Shown: positions 36,601 through 45,800 of the stretch, in pieces
Layout: every line of letters starts with the position of its first letter
Position numbering within the stretch: the first letter of the stretch is position 1
Source of the DNA: Sphingobacterium bovistauri
Lineage (GTDB): Bacteria; Bacteroidota; Bacteroidia; Sphingobacteriales; Sphingobacteriaceae
Assembly (NCBI RefSeq): GCF_020295405.1
Contig: NZ_JADEYP010000006.1
Span: forward strand, 62,001 to 126,000
Length of the DNA stretch: 64,000 nucleotides
Reading direction: 5' to 3'
Made by a program: the position numbers and the translations under genes
Notes under the pieces: generated by a model
What the model saw: the letters and a program-made list of their open reading frames with translations, nothing else
Told to the model about the DNA's origin: nothing
The model's database searches: none

Positions 36601-37092
36601 AAGGCTTTAGGTGCTAAAGTAGGTAAAGATATGAAAGTCGTAAGCACTGCAATCCAATCATTTGGGCCAGAAGAAATTTTGACATTGGAGAAAAATGGTT
36701 CTTTAGTATTACCAGAGACAGGGCATACGATAACCTTAGAAGATGTAGAAATCATCGCGGAGGACGTAGCAGGTTGGCAAGTAGCGAATTTAGGAAACTT
36801 AACTGTTGCTTTGGATATTCAACTTACACCAGAATTAAAACAAGAAGGTATCGCGCGTGAGCTAATAAATCGCATTCAAAATCTACGTAAAGACAAGGGT
36901 TTTGAGGTTACAGACAGAATAAAAGTACAGCTTAGTAGAAATAATGAGATCGAAGAAGCTGCCCAAAATAATTTATCGTATATTTGCACCGAAATACTAG
37001 CTGATTCATTTGATTTTGTGGATGTTGTAACGTCTAATGACAACATTGAGATCAATGAAAATAAACTTGAGGTATTAATCGAAAAATATTAG
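33679..37092 (+). CDS. ileS: Isoleucyl-tRNA synthetase, class-2 (IleS2) type with swapped GXHH motif
   Basis: A 1137-aa class I synthetase, starting at ATG 33679 (a GTG precedes it). It is about 200 residues longer than the E. coli type and has the eukaryote-like IleRS2 layout. The ATP-binding signature, normally HxGH, reads PSANGMPGIHHVMAR, so residues 54-57 are GIHH (first and third positions exchanged). The second signature is NKMSKRLGN. An editing (CP1) domain lies between, with TTPWTLPSN. IleRS2 enzymes, and those with GXHH in particular, are known for very high mupirocin resistance. Followed 3 bases later by the dksA-like gene and lspA. Confidence 0.96.
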   Translation: MYKEYKQLNLPEIGKEVLNRWGAENIFEKSISNRPASKPYTFYEGPPSANGMPGIHHVMARAIKDIFCRYKTLKGYQVKRKGGWDTHGLPIELAVEKSLGITKEDIGTKISVEDYNNACRKEVMKYTDVWNDLTEKMGYWVDLENPYITYQNEYIETLWFLLKDLYKKGLLYKGYTIQPYSPAAGTGLSSHELNQPGTYKDVKDTTIVAEFRIDKAQVHPLINSLVETADEDVAFIAWTTTPWTLPSNSALAVGPKIEYVKIKTFNQYTGSPVSVVLAKNLISKHFKAEGQDASFQDYKVGDKIVPWEQVAEFSGAELVGIRYHQLMPYITSEELLEKAFRVIPGDFVTTEDGTGIVHIAPTYGADDFRVAKEAGVPAILVKDENGKEGPTVDRTGRFVQEVTDFAGRFVKEEYYSTEEREDKEFRPTDVLIAIKLKEDNKAFDVKKYEHTYPHCWRTDKPVLYYPLDSWFIKTTAVKEQLVELNKTINWKPEATGSGRFGNWLENLVDWNLSRSRYWGTPLPIWRTEDQNEEICIGSMIEMKALLEASLASDVLSAEEKAVNKEYLDKFGSDKLDLHRPYVDHIVFVSESGQKMFRELDLIDVWFDSGAMPYAQWGLDYDKLAAGDSLPFKGEYNSAFPADFIAEGVDQTRGWFFTLHAISTMVQGSVAFKNVVSNGLVLDKNGNKMSKRLGNGVDPFATIEKYSADATRWYMISNASPWDNLKFNEEGLDEVRRKFFGTLYNTYAFFALYANIDKFSYAEPEIALENRPEIDRWIISLLNSLSKEVDGFYADYEPTKAARAIQNFVDEHLSNWYVRLCRRRFWKGEYTEDKISAYQTLYTCLDTIAKLMAPISPFFADQLYLDLNNATNKENFESVHLADFPVYHTELVDKALEERMALAQNISSLTLSLRKKVGINVRQPLSKILVPVLDTAFQEKVEKVKDLILSETNIKDIEFITDTTGIIKKKIKPNFKALGAKVGKDMKVVSTAIQSFGPEEILTLEKNGSLVLPETGHTITLEDVEIIAEDVAGWQVANLGNLTVALDIQLTPELKQEGIARELINRIQNLRKDKGFEVTDRIKVQLSRNNEIEEAAQNNLSYICTEILADSFDFVDVVTSNDNIEINENKLEVLIEKY

Positions 37093-37095
37093 ATT

Positions 37096-37482
37096 ATGGG
37101 AGAAAACACAGAAAAAACACGTTACAGTGATGTTGAACTTCAAGAATTCAAAGCTATCATTCTTGAGAAATTGAGAATTGCTAGAGAGGAGCTTGATGCA
37201 TTGACCAAAACTTTAAGTGGTGGTAATGCCAACGGAACAGATGATACCGCAGGTACTTACAAGACGTTAGAAGATGGTTCAGCTACATTAGAGAAAGAGC
37301 AAACAAATCAGTTGGCTGCTCGTCAAAAAAAGTTTATTGATAACTTAGAAGCTGCTCTTGTGCGTATTGAAAACAAGACTTACGGAATCTGTAGAGAAAC
37401 AGGAAAATTAATTCAAAAAGAGCGTTTGAAAGCTGTACCTCATACGACATTAAGTATTGAGGCTAAAAACAAACAATACTAA
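37096..37482 (+). CDS. DksA/TraR-family protein with degenerate zinc finger
   Basis: A 128-aa protein with an N-terminal coiled-coil (about residues 10-45 and 65-95) and a C-terminal YGICRETGKLIQKERLKAVP region matching the DksA/TraR zinc-finger position. A functional finger needs CxxC...CxxC; here only one Cys remains in the whole protein, so zinc is probably not bound, as in other Bacteroidota copies. DksA-like proteins bind the RNA polymerase secondary channel and modulate stringent-response transcription. It lies between ileS and lspA in one operon. Confidence 0.88.
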   Translation: MGENTEKTRYSDVELQEFKAIILEKLRIAREELDALTKTLSGGNANGTDDTAGTYKTLEDGSATLEKEQTNQLAARQKKFIDNLEAALVRIENKTYGICRETGKLIQKERLKAVPHTTLSIEAKNKQY

Positions 37483-37505
37483 TCACGAAATTTTAAAAGC
37501 GAGAG

Positions 37506-37542
37506 ATAGCCTTTGCAATTCTTCTATTGTAAAGGCTATTTT
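37506..37542 (+). terminator. Hairpin between the dksA-like gene and lspA
   Basis: ATAGCCTTTGCAAT pairs with ATTGTAAAGGCTAT (one G-U pair) around TCTTCT, followed by TTTT. It ends 12-14 bases before the lspA start, so it is an attenuator or leaky terminator. Confidence 0.55.
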
Positions 37543-37553
37543 ATGAAAACTAT

Positions 37554-38204
37554 ATGAAAGGCTATACTAAACCCTTAATCCTAATAACGATTATCCTTTT
37601 GATTGACCAAATATCCAAATTTTGGGTAAAGTTGAACATGACGATTGGTCAAGATTACAATATTCTTGGCAATAAATTTATCATTCACTTTATCGAGAAT
37701 CCAGGAATGGCCTATGGTATGGAATTTGGCGGCGATTATGGAAAATTATTCTTAACACTATTTCGTATAATAGCTGTTTGTGGTATTGGATACGGTTTGC
37801 ATTATATGATTCAGAATAAATACAACCGTGGATTTATTTTGAATGTAGCATTAATATTCGCAGGTGCAGTTGGTAATATTATTGATTCCGTATTCTACGG
37901 TGTAATTTTTAGTGAGAGTACCTATTATGATAAAGCACTGCTATTCCCAGAAGCTGGAGGCTACGCTTCCTTACTTCATGGTAAAGTAGTGGATATGTTA
38001 TATTTTCCACTTATCAATGGAACGTTCCCTACTTGGTTTCCAATCTGGGGAGGTGAAGATTTCTTATTCTTCAGACCTGTTTTTAACATAGCTGATTCTG
38101 CTATTTCGGTAGGTGTATTTTTAATATTAATATTCCAAAAAAGATATTTCAAAGAAGAACACCAAGAAAAAGAGACGCCGCACAGCGAAATTCTTGAAGA
38201 CTAA
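37554..38204 (+). CDS. lspA: Lipoprotein signal peptidase II
   Basis: A 216-aa four-helix inner-membrane aspartyl protease that cleaves prolipoprotein signals. DQISKFWVK, IENPGMAYGM, AGAVGNIIDS and the two catalytic Asp (D147 in GKVVDML and D181 in FNIADSAISVG) are present. It is longer than E. coli LspA (164 aa) owing to an insert between GNIIDS and VVDM and one before the last helix, as usual in Bacteroidota. Many lipoproteins in this window would be its substrates. Confidence 0.96.
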   Translation: MKGYTKPLILITIILLIDQISKFWVKLNMTIGQDYNILGNKFIIHFIENPGMAYGMEFGGDYGKLFLTLFRIIAVCGIGYGLHYMIQNKYNRGFILNVALIFAGAVGNIIDSVFYGVIFSESTYYDKALLFPEAGGYASLLHGKVVDMLYFPLINGTFPTWFPIWGGEDFLFFRPVFNIADSAISVGVFLILIFQKRYFKEEHQEKETPHSEILED

Positions 38205-38242
38205 AATAAAGGGCTAGACATAATAATCTAGCCCTTTATTTT
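38203..38242 (+). terminator. Terminator after lspA
   Basis: Perfect 16-bp arms (38203-38218 and 38227-38242), core AAAGGGCTAGA/TCTAGCCCTTT, then T-rich. The left arm includes the stop codon. Confidence 0.9.
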
Positions 38243-38269
38243 TATATTTACTTCTCACTAAATAAGAAG

Positions 38270-39211
38270 ATGAAAACATACATTTTTATATTCTCGATAC
38301 TATTAACAGCTATTAGTTTCAAACTTACAGCGCAAGAAATAGAAATTAATAGATTAAAAAAACACATCTATTATTTGGCGGATGACAAAATGAAAGGAAG
38401 GGCTACTGGTTCTAAAGAACTCGCCAAATCTGCAAATTATATTGAAAATCAATTCAAAAAGCATAAACTTGTGCCATTAGGCACAAAGGGGTTCAGACAG
38501 GACTTTACCGCAAAAGTACGTCGTGTAACTGTACCCGATAGTATTAGACCAGCGGAGAATATTATCGGTTTTTTGGATAATGATGCGCCTTATACGATTG
38601 TCGTTGGTGCACACTATGACCATCTTGGATATGGTAATTTTGGGGGTACGAGAGAACCTGCACATATCGGACAAATTCACAATGGTGCAGACGATAACGC
38701 TTCTGGTGTAGCCGGGCTGCTCGAATTAGTAAGATATTATAGCACCAACAAAATTAAAGAGAAATTTAACATCTTATTTATTGCCTTTTCGGCAGAAGAA
38801 TTAGGCCTCATTGGTTCTAAATATTGGACTGAAAACCCTACAATGCCATTAGATAAAATTCATTGGATGCTCAATATGGATATGATTGGTCGCTATAACC
38901 CAGATAGTGGATTGGCTGTCATTGGTTATGGTACGAGCTCAAAGTTTCCTGCAATATTTGAAAATATAACTAGTGATATAAAATTCAACAAAAGCAAAGA
39001 TGGTAATGGTGGATCCGACCAAACCTCATTCTATAAAAAGAATATCCCCGTGTTATTTTTTCATACTGGCGGACATGATGATTACCACAAAGCAACCGAT
39101 GATGCCGACAAAATTGATTATAAGGCCTTAAAATCTATTTTGGAATTAGAAATAAAAGTCATTGACAATTCTATGCTGCAGGACAAAATGGATTTTATCT
39201 GGACAAATTAA
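38270..39211 (+). CDS. Exported M28-family zinc aminopeptidase (short form)
   Basis: A 313-aa exported protein with signal peptide (residues 1-21, ending LTAQ). Zinc ligands in order: VGAHYDHLGYG (His), NGADDNASG (Asp), SAEELGLIGSK (Glu pair), NMDMIGRY (Asp) and DDYHKATDDADKIDY (His). It lacks the inserted PA-like domain of the larger paralogue at 10893. DKMKGRATGSKE at the start of the mature protein is the family entry motif. First gene of a tight three-gene unit with an RmlD-like reductase and a thioesterase. Confidence 0.9.
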   Translation: MKTYIFIFSILLTAISFKLTAQEIEINRLKKHIYYLADDKMKGRATGSKELAKSANYIENQFKKHKLVPLGTKGFRQDFTAKVRRVTVPDSIRPAENIIGFLDNDAPYTIVVGAHYDHLGYGNFGGTREPAHIGQIHNGADDNASGVAGLLELVRYYSTNKIKEKFNILFIAFSAEELGLIGSKYWTENPTMPLDKIHWMLNMDMIGRYNPDSGLAVIGYGTSSKFPAIFENITSDIKFNKSKDGNGGSDQTSFYKKNIPVLFFHTGGHDDYHKATDDADKIDYKALKSILELEIKVIDNSMLQDKMDFIWTN

Positions 39212-39213
39212 AT

Positions 39214-40125
39214 ATGCGTGTATTACTAACTGGATCTAATGGTTTTTTAGGCCAAAAATTTTGTGAAAAACTCGAAAATTACACTGATATAAACACAATC
39301 CTTGGTATTTCTAAATCAGAAAATCGTAATCCCTATTTGGATGAAAACACATTTCAACAATTGGATGTATTAGATTTTCAGCGTTTGACCCAAATAATTA
39401 GAGATTTTCGACCTACCCATATTTTGCATACCGCAGCGCTAACAAGTGTTGAGATATGTGAACAAAATCCAGATTTGGCACAACAAATTAATGTTGACCT
39501 TTCCAAAAAATTGGCTGAATTATCTAATGAACTCGCCATCCATTATACATTTCTTTCGACAGATTTTGTTTTTGATGGTGAAAATGGACCTTACAGTGAA
39601 TCTGATAGTGTAAGCGCTACCAATCAATATGGACAAAGTAAAATTGACGCAGAAAAAACCATTTTGATTTCAAATCCAAATGCTGCTATTGTACGCACAA
39701 TTTTGGTTTATGGCGCAATACCCGATAAAGGGCGAAGTAATCTAGTCTTATGGGCAAAAAAACAATTAGAAAACGAAAAAACTATTAATGTGGTGTCTGA
39801 CCAGTGGCGTATGCCAACTTGGGTAGATGACTTGGCTGATGCTTGTTACACAGTAATGAAAAAGAAAGTTTCAGGTGTCTTTCATATCTCTGGAAATGAA
39901 ATGATGACCATATTGGATGCTGTCGAAAAGCTGGCTGACACGTGGAACTTAGATAAATCGTTGATATCTCCTATTACAGCAGCAGAAATCGGCCAAGCAA
40001 CTAATCGTCCACGAAAAACCGGATTCATTTTGGATAAAGCAGAAGAAATATTAAACTTCACGCCTACCCCATTTATTGTATCTTTGCATAAAATTGAAGA
40101 ACAATTAAAAAAATATAACAGCTAA
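39214..40125 (+). CDS. RmlD-like NAD(P)-dependent sugar-nucleotide reductase (extended SDR)
   Basis: A 303-aa extended SDR. The nucleotide-binding TGSNGFLGQKF is at residues 6-16, followed by HTAALTSVEICEQNP, the STDFVFDGENGPYSE motif and YGQSK (YxxxK catalytic pair near residues 143-147), all typical for dTDP-4-dehydrorhamnose reductase-like enzymes. No other rhamnose genes are nearby, so the actual substrate is open. It starts 2 bases after the M28 gene and is directly followed by the thioesterase. Confidence 0.83.
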   Translation: MRVLLTGSNGFLGQKFCEKLENYTDINTILGISKSENRNPYLDENTFQQLDVLDFQRLTQIIRDFRPTHILHTAALTSVEICEQNPDLAQQINVDLSKKLAELSNELAIHYTFLSTDFVFDGENGPYSESDSVSATNQYGQSKIDAEKTILISNPNAAIVRTILVYGAIPDKGRSNLVLWAKKQLENEKTINVVSDQWRMPTWVDDLADACYTVMKKKVSGVFHISGNEMMTILDAVEKLADTWNLDKSLISPITAAEIGQATNRPRKTGFILDKAEEILNFTPTPFIVSLHKIEEQLKKYNS

Positions 40126-40653
40126 ATGGAAGCAAAAAAAGCACACGAATCCTATACAGAAATGAATGAATTGGTATTACCCAATGACACCAATACGTTT
40201 GGCAACCTGATGGGCGGAAGACTTTTATATTGGATGGATATTTGTTCGGCTATGTCCGCGCAAAAACACTGTAGTAATGTAGTTGTGACAGCTTCTGTAG
40301 ATAATGTATCCTTCAAACGTTCCATCAAACTTGGTGAAGTAGTAACTATTCAAGCTCAAGTAACAAGAGCTTTCAACACCTCGGTCGAAGTGAGAATGGA
40401 AATTTTTGCTCAAAATCTCCCTAAAGGAACGAAAGAAAAAAGTAACGAGGCCTATTATACTTTTGTAGCGCTAGATCCAGAAGGAAAACCTAAAGTTGTT
40501 CCACAATTAATTCCTGAAACAGAAAAAGAAAAACAACTTTTTGAGGAAGCATTGCAACGCCGTGAGTTACGCTTAATTCTGGCAGGAAAACTAAAACCTG
40601 AAAACGCTCCTGCATTAAAAAATATAGTTGGACTATTCGATCATAAAGGATAA
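40126..40653 (+). CDS. Acyl-CoA thioesterase, hotdog fold (YciA/BFIT type)
   Basis: A 175-aa hotdog thioesterase. NDTNTFGNLMGGRLLYWMD near the N-terminus is the conserved active-site segment (Asn and Asp), and VDNVSFKRSIKLGE supplies the second half. It hydrolyses acyl-CoA. The ATG directly abuts the stop codon of the RmlD-like gene, so translation is coupled. A terminator shared with the convergent surface operon follows. Confidence 0.9.
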   Translation: MEAKKAHESYTEMNELVLPNDTNTFGNLMGGRLLYWMDICSAMSAQKHCSNVVVTASVDNVSFKRSIKLGEVVTIQAQVTRAFNTSVEVRMEIFAQNLPKGTKEKSNEAYYTFVALDPEGKPKVVPQLIPETEKEKQLFEEALQRRELRLILAGKLKPENAPALKNIVGLFDHKG

Positions 40654-40655
40654 AT

Positions 40656-40687
40656 AAAAAAGCGAGACCAAAAAATCTCGCTTTTTT
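40656..40687. terminator. Bidirectional terminator
   Basis: AAAAAAGCGAGA and TCTCGCTTTTTT pair perfectly; serves the thioesterase gene and, from the other strand, the end of the surface operon. Confidence 0.88.
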
Positions 40688-40706
40688 ACAAAACAATACT
40701 CTATAG

Positions 40707-42824
40707 TTATTTAATTTTTTTAATAACTATTTCATTGTCTATATCTTTATTCTCATACATAGCTTTAATACCATAACGTAATACCCCTTTATCATCATCT
40801 TCGAATAAATTTTCTGTTGCTTCTAGTGATTTAAATTCTGTCATTCCGTTTCCTGTATCTTTGTACAAAATATAAAAAAGCACTTTTTCTTTAGGTGTAT
40901 TCCATTTTAGTTTGATTCCATTCTCTTTATTTTTGACATAATCAAATTTAAGATCTGGTGCAACTAAACTAACATGATAAACCAATACTTCCAGGGGAAC
41001 ACTTTCATCTGAAAACATATTGAAAACATCTTTACTTCTGACCATATATAGATACCTAGTACCTGTATTGACTGTCGAATCCATATATGCTCGAGCTTCA
41101 GGAGCTAAAGAAGCAATCTCTTGCCATGCAGCATTACTATTATTTTGAATTACTTTACGAAAGATCAATATTTTTTGCGTTTCCTCATCGGGTAGTACAG
41201 CAAAAGTTATGGATACCTTCTTGTCCAGAACTTGAAAATCACTAATCACAGGAGCTGGTGAAGCAATGACTTTTGGCTTATCAAGGACCAACACTTCACT
41301 CATTTCACTGTGATTATTACTACCATCCAATGCTACGATTTTGTAATAAATCTTGCGATTGGACACATTAAAACTGATACTATCTACAAAAGATGTATCT
41401 CTTACTAGAGCAGCTGTCACAGGTGAAAAGGTATTGTTAGGACTATTTGCCGCAAAAATCCGATAGGCATATACGTTGTCTGAACGATCATTCTCCCAAG
41501 TCAATGTTACTCTACCTAATGTATCTATTAGACCTTTCATTCCGATAGGTGCTTTGGGAGGAATGGTGTCAAATGCGAAAATATACTTGATATCGCTCAT
41601 CACGTAATTGTCCGAAGTATCTATCGCCATGACTTGGTAAAAATATCCCTTGGTCAAATTCTTCGGCACATCCACAAAGCTGCGAGAATCAGGTTTTAGT
41701 ATTTCGCTATGAATAGCCTGATCTAATTTATTGCGATCTTCTCCTCGACGTATAATAAAACCACGCAGAGGTCTGTTCGGATCTACCTTTTGAGTCCAGT
41801 TGAGTTCGACTTTATCCTTACCAACAGAAAGATTAGCCGTCAGTGATGGGCTATATGGCGACAATTGATTTACCGCCATAGCCGATCGTGGCTCAGAATA
41901 ATAACTCACATCCCCAAAAGCATCTGTACCATTTATTCGGTAATAATATTTTACATAATTCGAAACACTATCAGCGTATATAAAATCAGTTTTGGTATCG
42001 TCTGACAAATTAAATACAACGGGATTAGCATTGATTTTTTCGAAATGAATACTATCTAGGGAACGTTCTATATTATAGGACGTAAATTTATTGTAAGCAT
42101 TATTTTTTGGCCAAGAAATTTCAATAATCTCATCTTTACCCTTTGCACTAACAAAAGCCGGTGCTATAATTTCGTCCAATGCAAATCCGGCATAGATATA
42201 ATAAGCCGTATCAATTTTTATAACATCGTGTTGTTGTGCCGAATAAACTCGGAATGCGTACTTATGATTTTTATTTACAGGAGTACTGTATGAGTAATAA
42301 AGTCCTAAGGCTTGTGCAGCCTTAGGCGAAAAATCTGCAGCCATCATAGCCAATAAAAACATGTTATTATAGGCAATATCGGCTTCCTGGACAGCATTCA
42401 TGTCTTTAGTATTAACTTGCCCCGTTCCAAGTTGACCATACAAAGCCTGAGCGGCAACTAATAGATTGTCATCCTCTGCATTCATTACACCAGCTTGTTG
42501 AAAATAGTCTTTCGACCAAGGCTTGATCGGCTCAGAAGTTACACGAATCCAATCCGTTAACAAGGTATTATTCTTTTCGTCCATTTCAACTAAGTCGATA
42601 TGAACGCCGATATGCTGTAGAAACGGCCATGCAGCAGCATTATCTAATCCCCAACGAAGAGCTATTTTATCTTTGTATCCTTTTGCCTGTAAGGATAGCT
42701 TTCCAACCACAAGCTCTTTGCGTATTGTATCTGTCTTAGCTACTACTGTTTTATTAACATTCTGGGACAAACTAATATGTACACAAATTAGCATGCTATA
42801 CAGTATTAAAATATATCTTTTCAT
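40707..42824 (-). CDS. Exported fibronectin type III-repeat protein, last gene of the surface operon
   Basis: A 705-aa protein with signal peptide (residues 1-20, ending LSQ). About 200 residues of a distinct N-terminal domain (WPFLQHIGVHIDLVEMDE..., then a helical NMFLLAMMAADFSPKAAQALG part) precede four to five FN3-like units with markers such as ISWPKNNAYNKFTSYNIERS, VELNWTQKVDP, VTLTWENDRSDNVYAYRIFA and IKLKWNTPKEKVLFYILY (each shortened here). No enzymatic motif and no type IX secretion C-terminal domain are visible. It starts 19 bases after the giant gene, so the two are co-transcribed. Likely an outer-surface or periplasmic binding partner. Confidence 0.78.
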   Translation of the reverse strand: MKRYILILYSMLICVHISLSQNVNKTVVAKTDTIRKELVVGKLSLQAKGYKDKIALRWGLDNAAAWPFLQHIGVHIDLVEMDEKNNTLLTDWIRVTSEPIKPWSKDYFQQAGVMNAEDDNLLVAAQALYGQLGTGQVNTKDMNAVQEADIAYNNMFLLAMMAADFSPKAAQALGLYYSYSTPVNKNHKYAFRVYSAQQHDVIKIDTAYYIYAGFALDEIIAPAFVSAKGKDEIIEISWPKNNAYNKFTSYNIERSLDSIHFEKINANPVVFNLSDDTKTDFIYADSVSNYVKYYYRINGTDAFGDVSYYSEPRSAMAVNQLSPYSPSLTANLSVGKDKVELNWTQKVDPNRPLRGFIIRRGEDRNKLDQAIHSEILKPDSRSFVDVPKNLTKGYFYQVMAIDTSDNYVMSDIKYIFAFDTIPPKAPIGMKGLIDTLGRVTLTWENDRSDNVYAYRIFAANSPNNTFSPVTAALVRDTSFVDSISFNVSNRKIYYKIVALDGSNNHSEMSEVLVLDKPKVIASPAPVISDFQVLDKKVSITFAVLPDEETQKILIFRKVIQNNSNAAWQEIASLAPEARAYMDSTVNTGTRYLYMVRSKDVFNMFSDESVPLEVLVYHVSLVAPDLKFDYVKNKENGIKLKWNTPKEKVLFYILYKDTGNGMTEFKSLEATENLFEDDDKGVLRYGIKAMYENKDIDNEIVIKKIK

Positions 42825-42843
42825 CGTGTGTCTATATTTTGGT

Positions 42844-45800
42844 CTATCTAAATTTTCCTAAAGCTTTTGGTTGGGCTATTACATTTGGTCCAGCCAAACC
42901 AGATGGAGGTTGGGCCATTATACTACTAGATTGCATTTTTGAATTTACTTGATCTAGTGCCTTACCTATTGAGTTAAGCTGCATAAAAATATCAACTGGA
43001 TAACCTTGATCCTTTTTAAAATTGATCAGTTTTTGCAACAGGTTATTTCCTGTTTCTATAACACCTTTACCATAAGACTGACCTCCACTCATAGCGTATT
43101 CAATCTCCAGAGATGGACTTGAAAACAGCGCTTGAGACACGTTACCAATATGCGCACTAGTCGATGCATTTCCTACCAGTCGATTCAAAATTCTTTGAGA
43201 ATTAGAAACCGAAGTATTATCACTAGTTGTAGCATTAGTCGAACTCTTGTTTGTTCCTTCGGCAGACGCTGTTGAATATTGATTATCATCAAAGTTTATA
43301 CCGTACATATTTGCAGATAATAGACTACTAGTTTTTAGAAATGTTGCTTTAGGATATACCCGAATTGGAGCAATTCCATACATACCATTATCTATACCAC
43401 CCCAATTCACATATTCAATATTCAATGATTTCTCTAATCCAAAGGCATCTTTTTCGAAATCTTTCCACATTCTTTCTTCTTCTGCTAAACTAATATTATT
43501 CGATTGTACATCGAATCCAGCCCGGTTCAATAAAGAAACCCAACTGACTGCTTCATTTGCTTTAAAACTATTATTAGAAATAGTAGGTAAAGATTCGTTA
43601 CGATTAGTGACAAAGGCATTTGAAAATTTGGCTCCACTGATAAATGTCTCATATCTTCCCACATCCAGAATATTGAACAATTCTTTAGAAGAATAGTAAT
43701 ATTTCACCACCATTTCATTACTCAATGTTTTGGTCGATTCATTAACATCCCAATTTAACTTAGCTAAGTTTACTTGCTTTTCACCTCTTTTTATTTGTTC
43801 ACCACGAATAGTTGCTTTCTCCAAACGAAGCTGATTATACTTACTTTGATAACTCTCAATTGCTCCTGTCTTAAAATACCAAGCAAATAACTCATGATCT
43901 CCTCCATTCAAGCGTAGTGAATTGGTAACTAAGTCACGATTGGATATTAAAGCTGTTTGACCATTTGAAAAATTTAATGTTTTCACTACATTCAATTTCG
44001 TTTTACCTCCATCAGTTGATCCAGCAGAATTTGCTACATTTTTGAAGTATATTTTAGCAGCATACAAGGTATTTGGCATTAATATCGGCATATCGAATTC
44101 CCATCGTGTTCCATTATCTACCACGCGAACGTCTTGTTCAAAAGTCTGTACACCTCCACCCGATTCTAAGAGTACAAACCGAATTTTTGTTTGCGCCTGA
44201 TTATCAGGGAGTGGACAGTCAAAATAAGTTGGTAAACCAAGCTGAGCTCTTCTTAATAGAATATATCCTTTATTACCTGCAATATTATGTAGTGCCCGAT
44301 AAGGTAACGCATCTGATCTATGGTAAGGCATACTCTCCACCACATTATCCACTAGAATACGTTTCGGTCCTTTATCCGTTTTAAATTTAACTTCCCGCTT
44401 ATCTTCATAAACTTTTCCATTAGTGGCTACAAGCTCGAAAGAGCTTGTATTATTTTTAAGTGCTTCAAGTGCTTCTTTCGAGGTATTCATTGCATCAGTG
44501 AATGAAGTATATCTATAACTTAACACATTAGCTGTAACATTTAACGTATAATCCGAATTAGGTTTGAGCATCGGAGCATCAGGTCTCTCTTCAATACTAT
44601 AAATATCTCTCCCACCTCTTCGGTTATCAAATAAATTATTTGACGCCCTACCTGCTAATACAAAATCACTAGTATTCAATGTGTTTTCAGTACCAACGAC
44701 TGATATTTTCACTAAATCCTTTTTAAACCTAAACAATTGATATACGGTATAAGGCATGCCATCTTCATCTATATACTCTAATGGTACCACAAAGTCATTT
44801 GTTAATGAATAATTAAAACTAACAGCTGATTTATCTAAGACACCCACAGTCTCTCCATTTTTGGGAAACACATCGGCAATTAGTGCCAATTCTTCTGGAT
44901 TACCATTTCCTGATTCGCAGACTGTACCTACTTCCAATCCTATTCTGAAGTTTTTAGAAATTAATCCATTCAGCACAGAGAATGTTCCTCCAATTCTTCC
45001 TTTGGCATAAAATGGAGCTGGTAAACCTGCCTTCACTTCTGCCGCCAAACCACCGCTCACAAATACTATATCCTTTTTAATGCCGAAGATATTGATTTTG
45101 ATTCCACATGAGGCTTCTGCACCTACGAAAGCTTGTCCTTCTGCGTACCAACCTGCTACTGGATTATTGGCACATGCTCCATTAGCGTAATATTTGAGAC
45201 TCAGATCTGCTCCCAGACCTGCTCTAAGATGCGCATAGAAACAGAGGAATTGAGGGTCCGCCCTAAAACCAACACTCATACCTGCAATCATACCTTCAGT
45301 ACTCACTTCGCCCCTTTTTTCAGATGTAGTCTGAATAGCCATTGTATTCACCATCTTACTCTCTTCCTCACTACTTGATTTGGCGCCATTGATGATATCT
45401 CGAATCCATTGAGGTGTTGGAGGTATATCATCAATTTCCATGGTGCCTACTTGAAAATAAGATTTAGCATCTAATTTTATCCCAGGAATCCCAACAGACA
45501 ATGAAATTGGACCTGGAGAAGGTATATTTTCTGGAGACCCCAACTTCAAATACCAACCTTTATCTTTCTCCACATGAAATACCAAATTACCTTGTGCCGA
45601 AACTAAGGAAACAGGTTTAGGATATTCTAATTTAATACCTATTCCAGCATCAAAATATTTAAAATTCCCATCTTCCAATTGTACTAATGCATGCATATTA
45701 CCTTGTATCATAGCACTATTGTATTTTTTGGAAAAAGGAAATGAGCCATCATTTAATCCCGCAGCACGACCTGCAAATTCAATCATATTTAATGAGCCAT

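Noticed and set aside
39214..40125. O-antigen/rhamnose biosynthesis locus
   Set aside because: Only a single RmlD-like gene is present, between a peptidase and a thioesterase; no rmlA, rmlB or rmlC and no glycosyltransferases are nearby.
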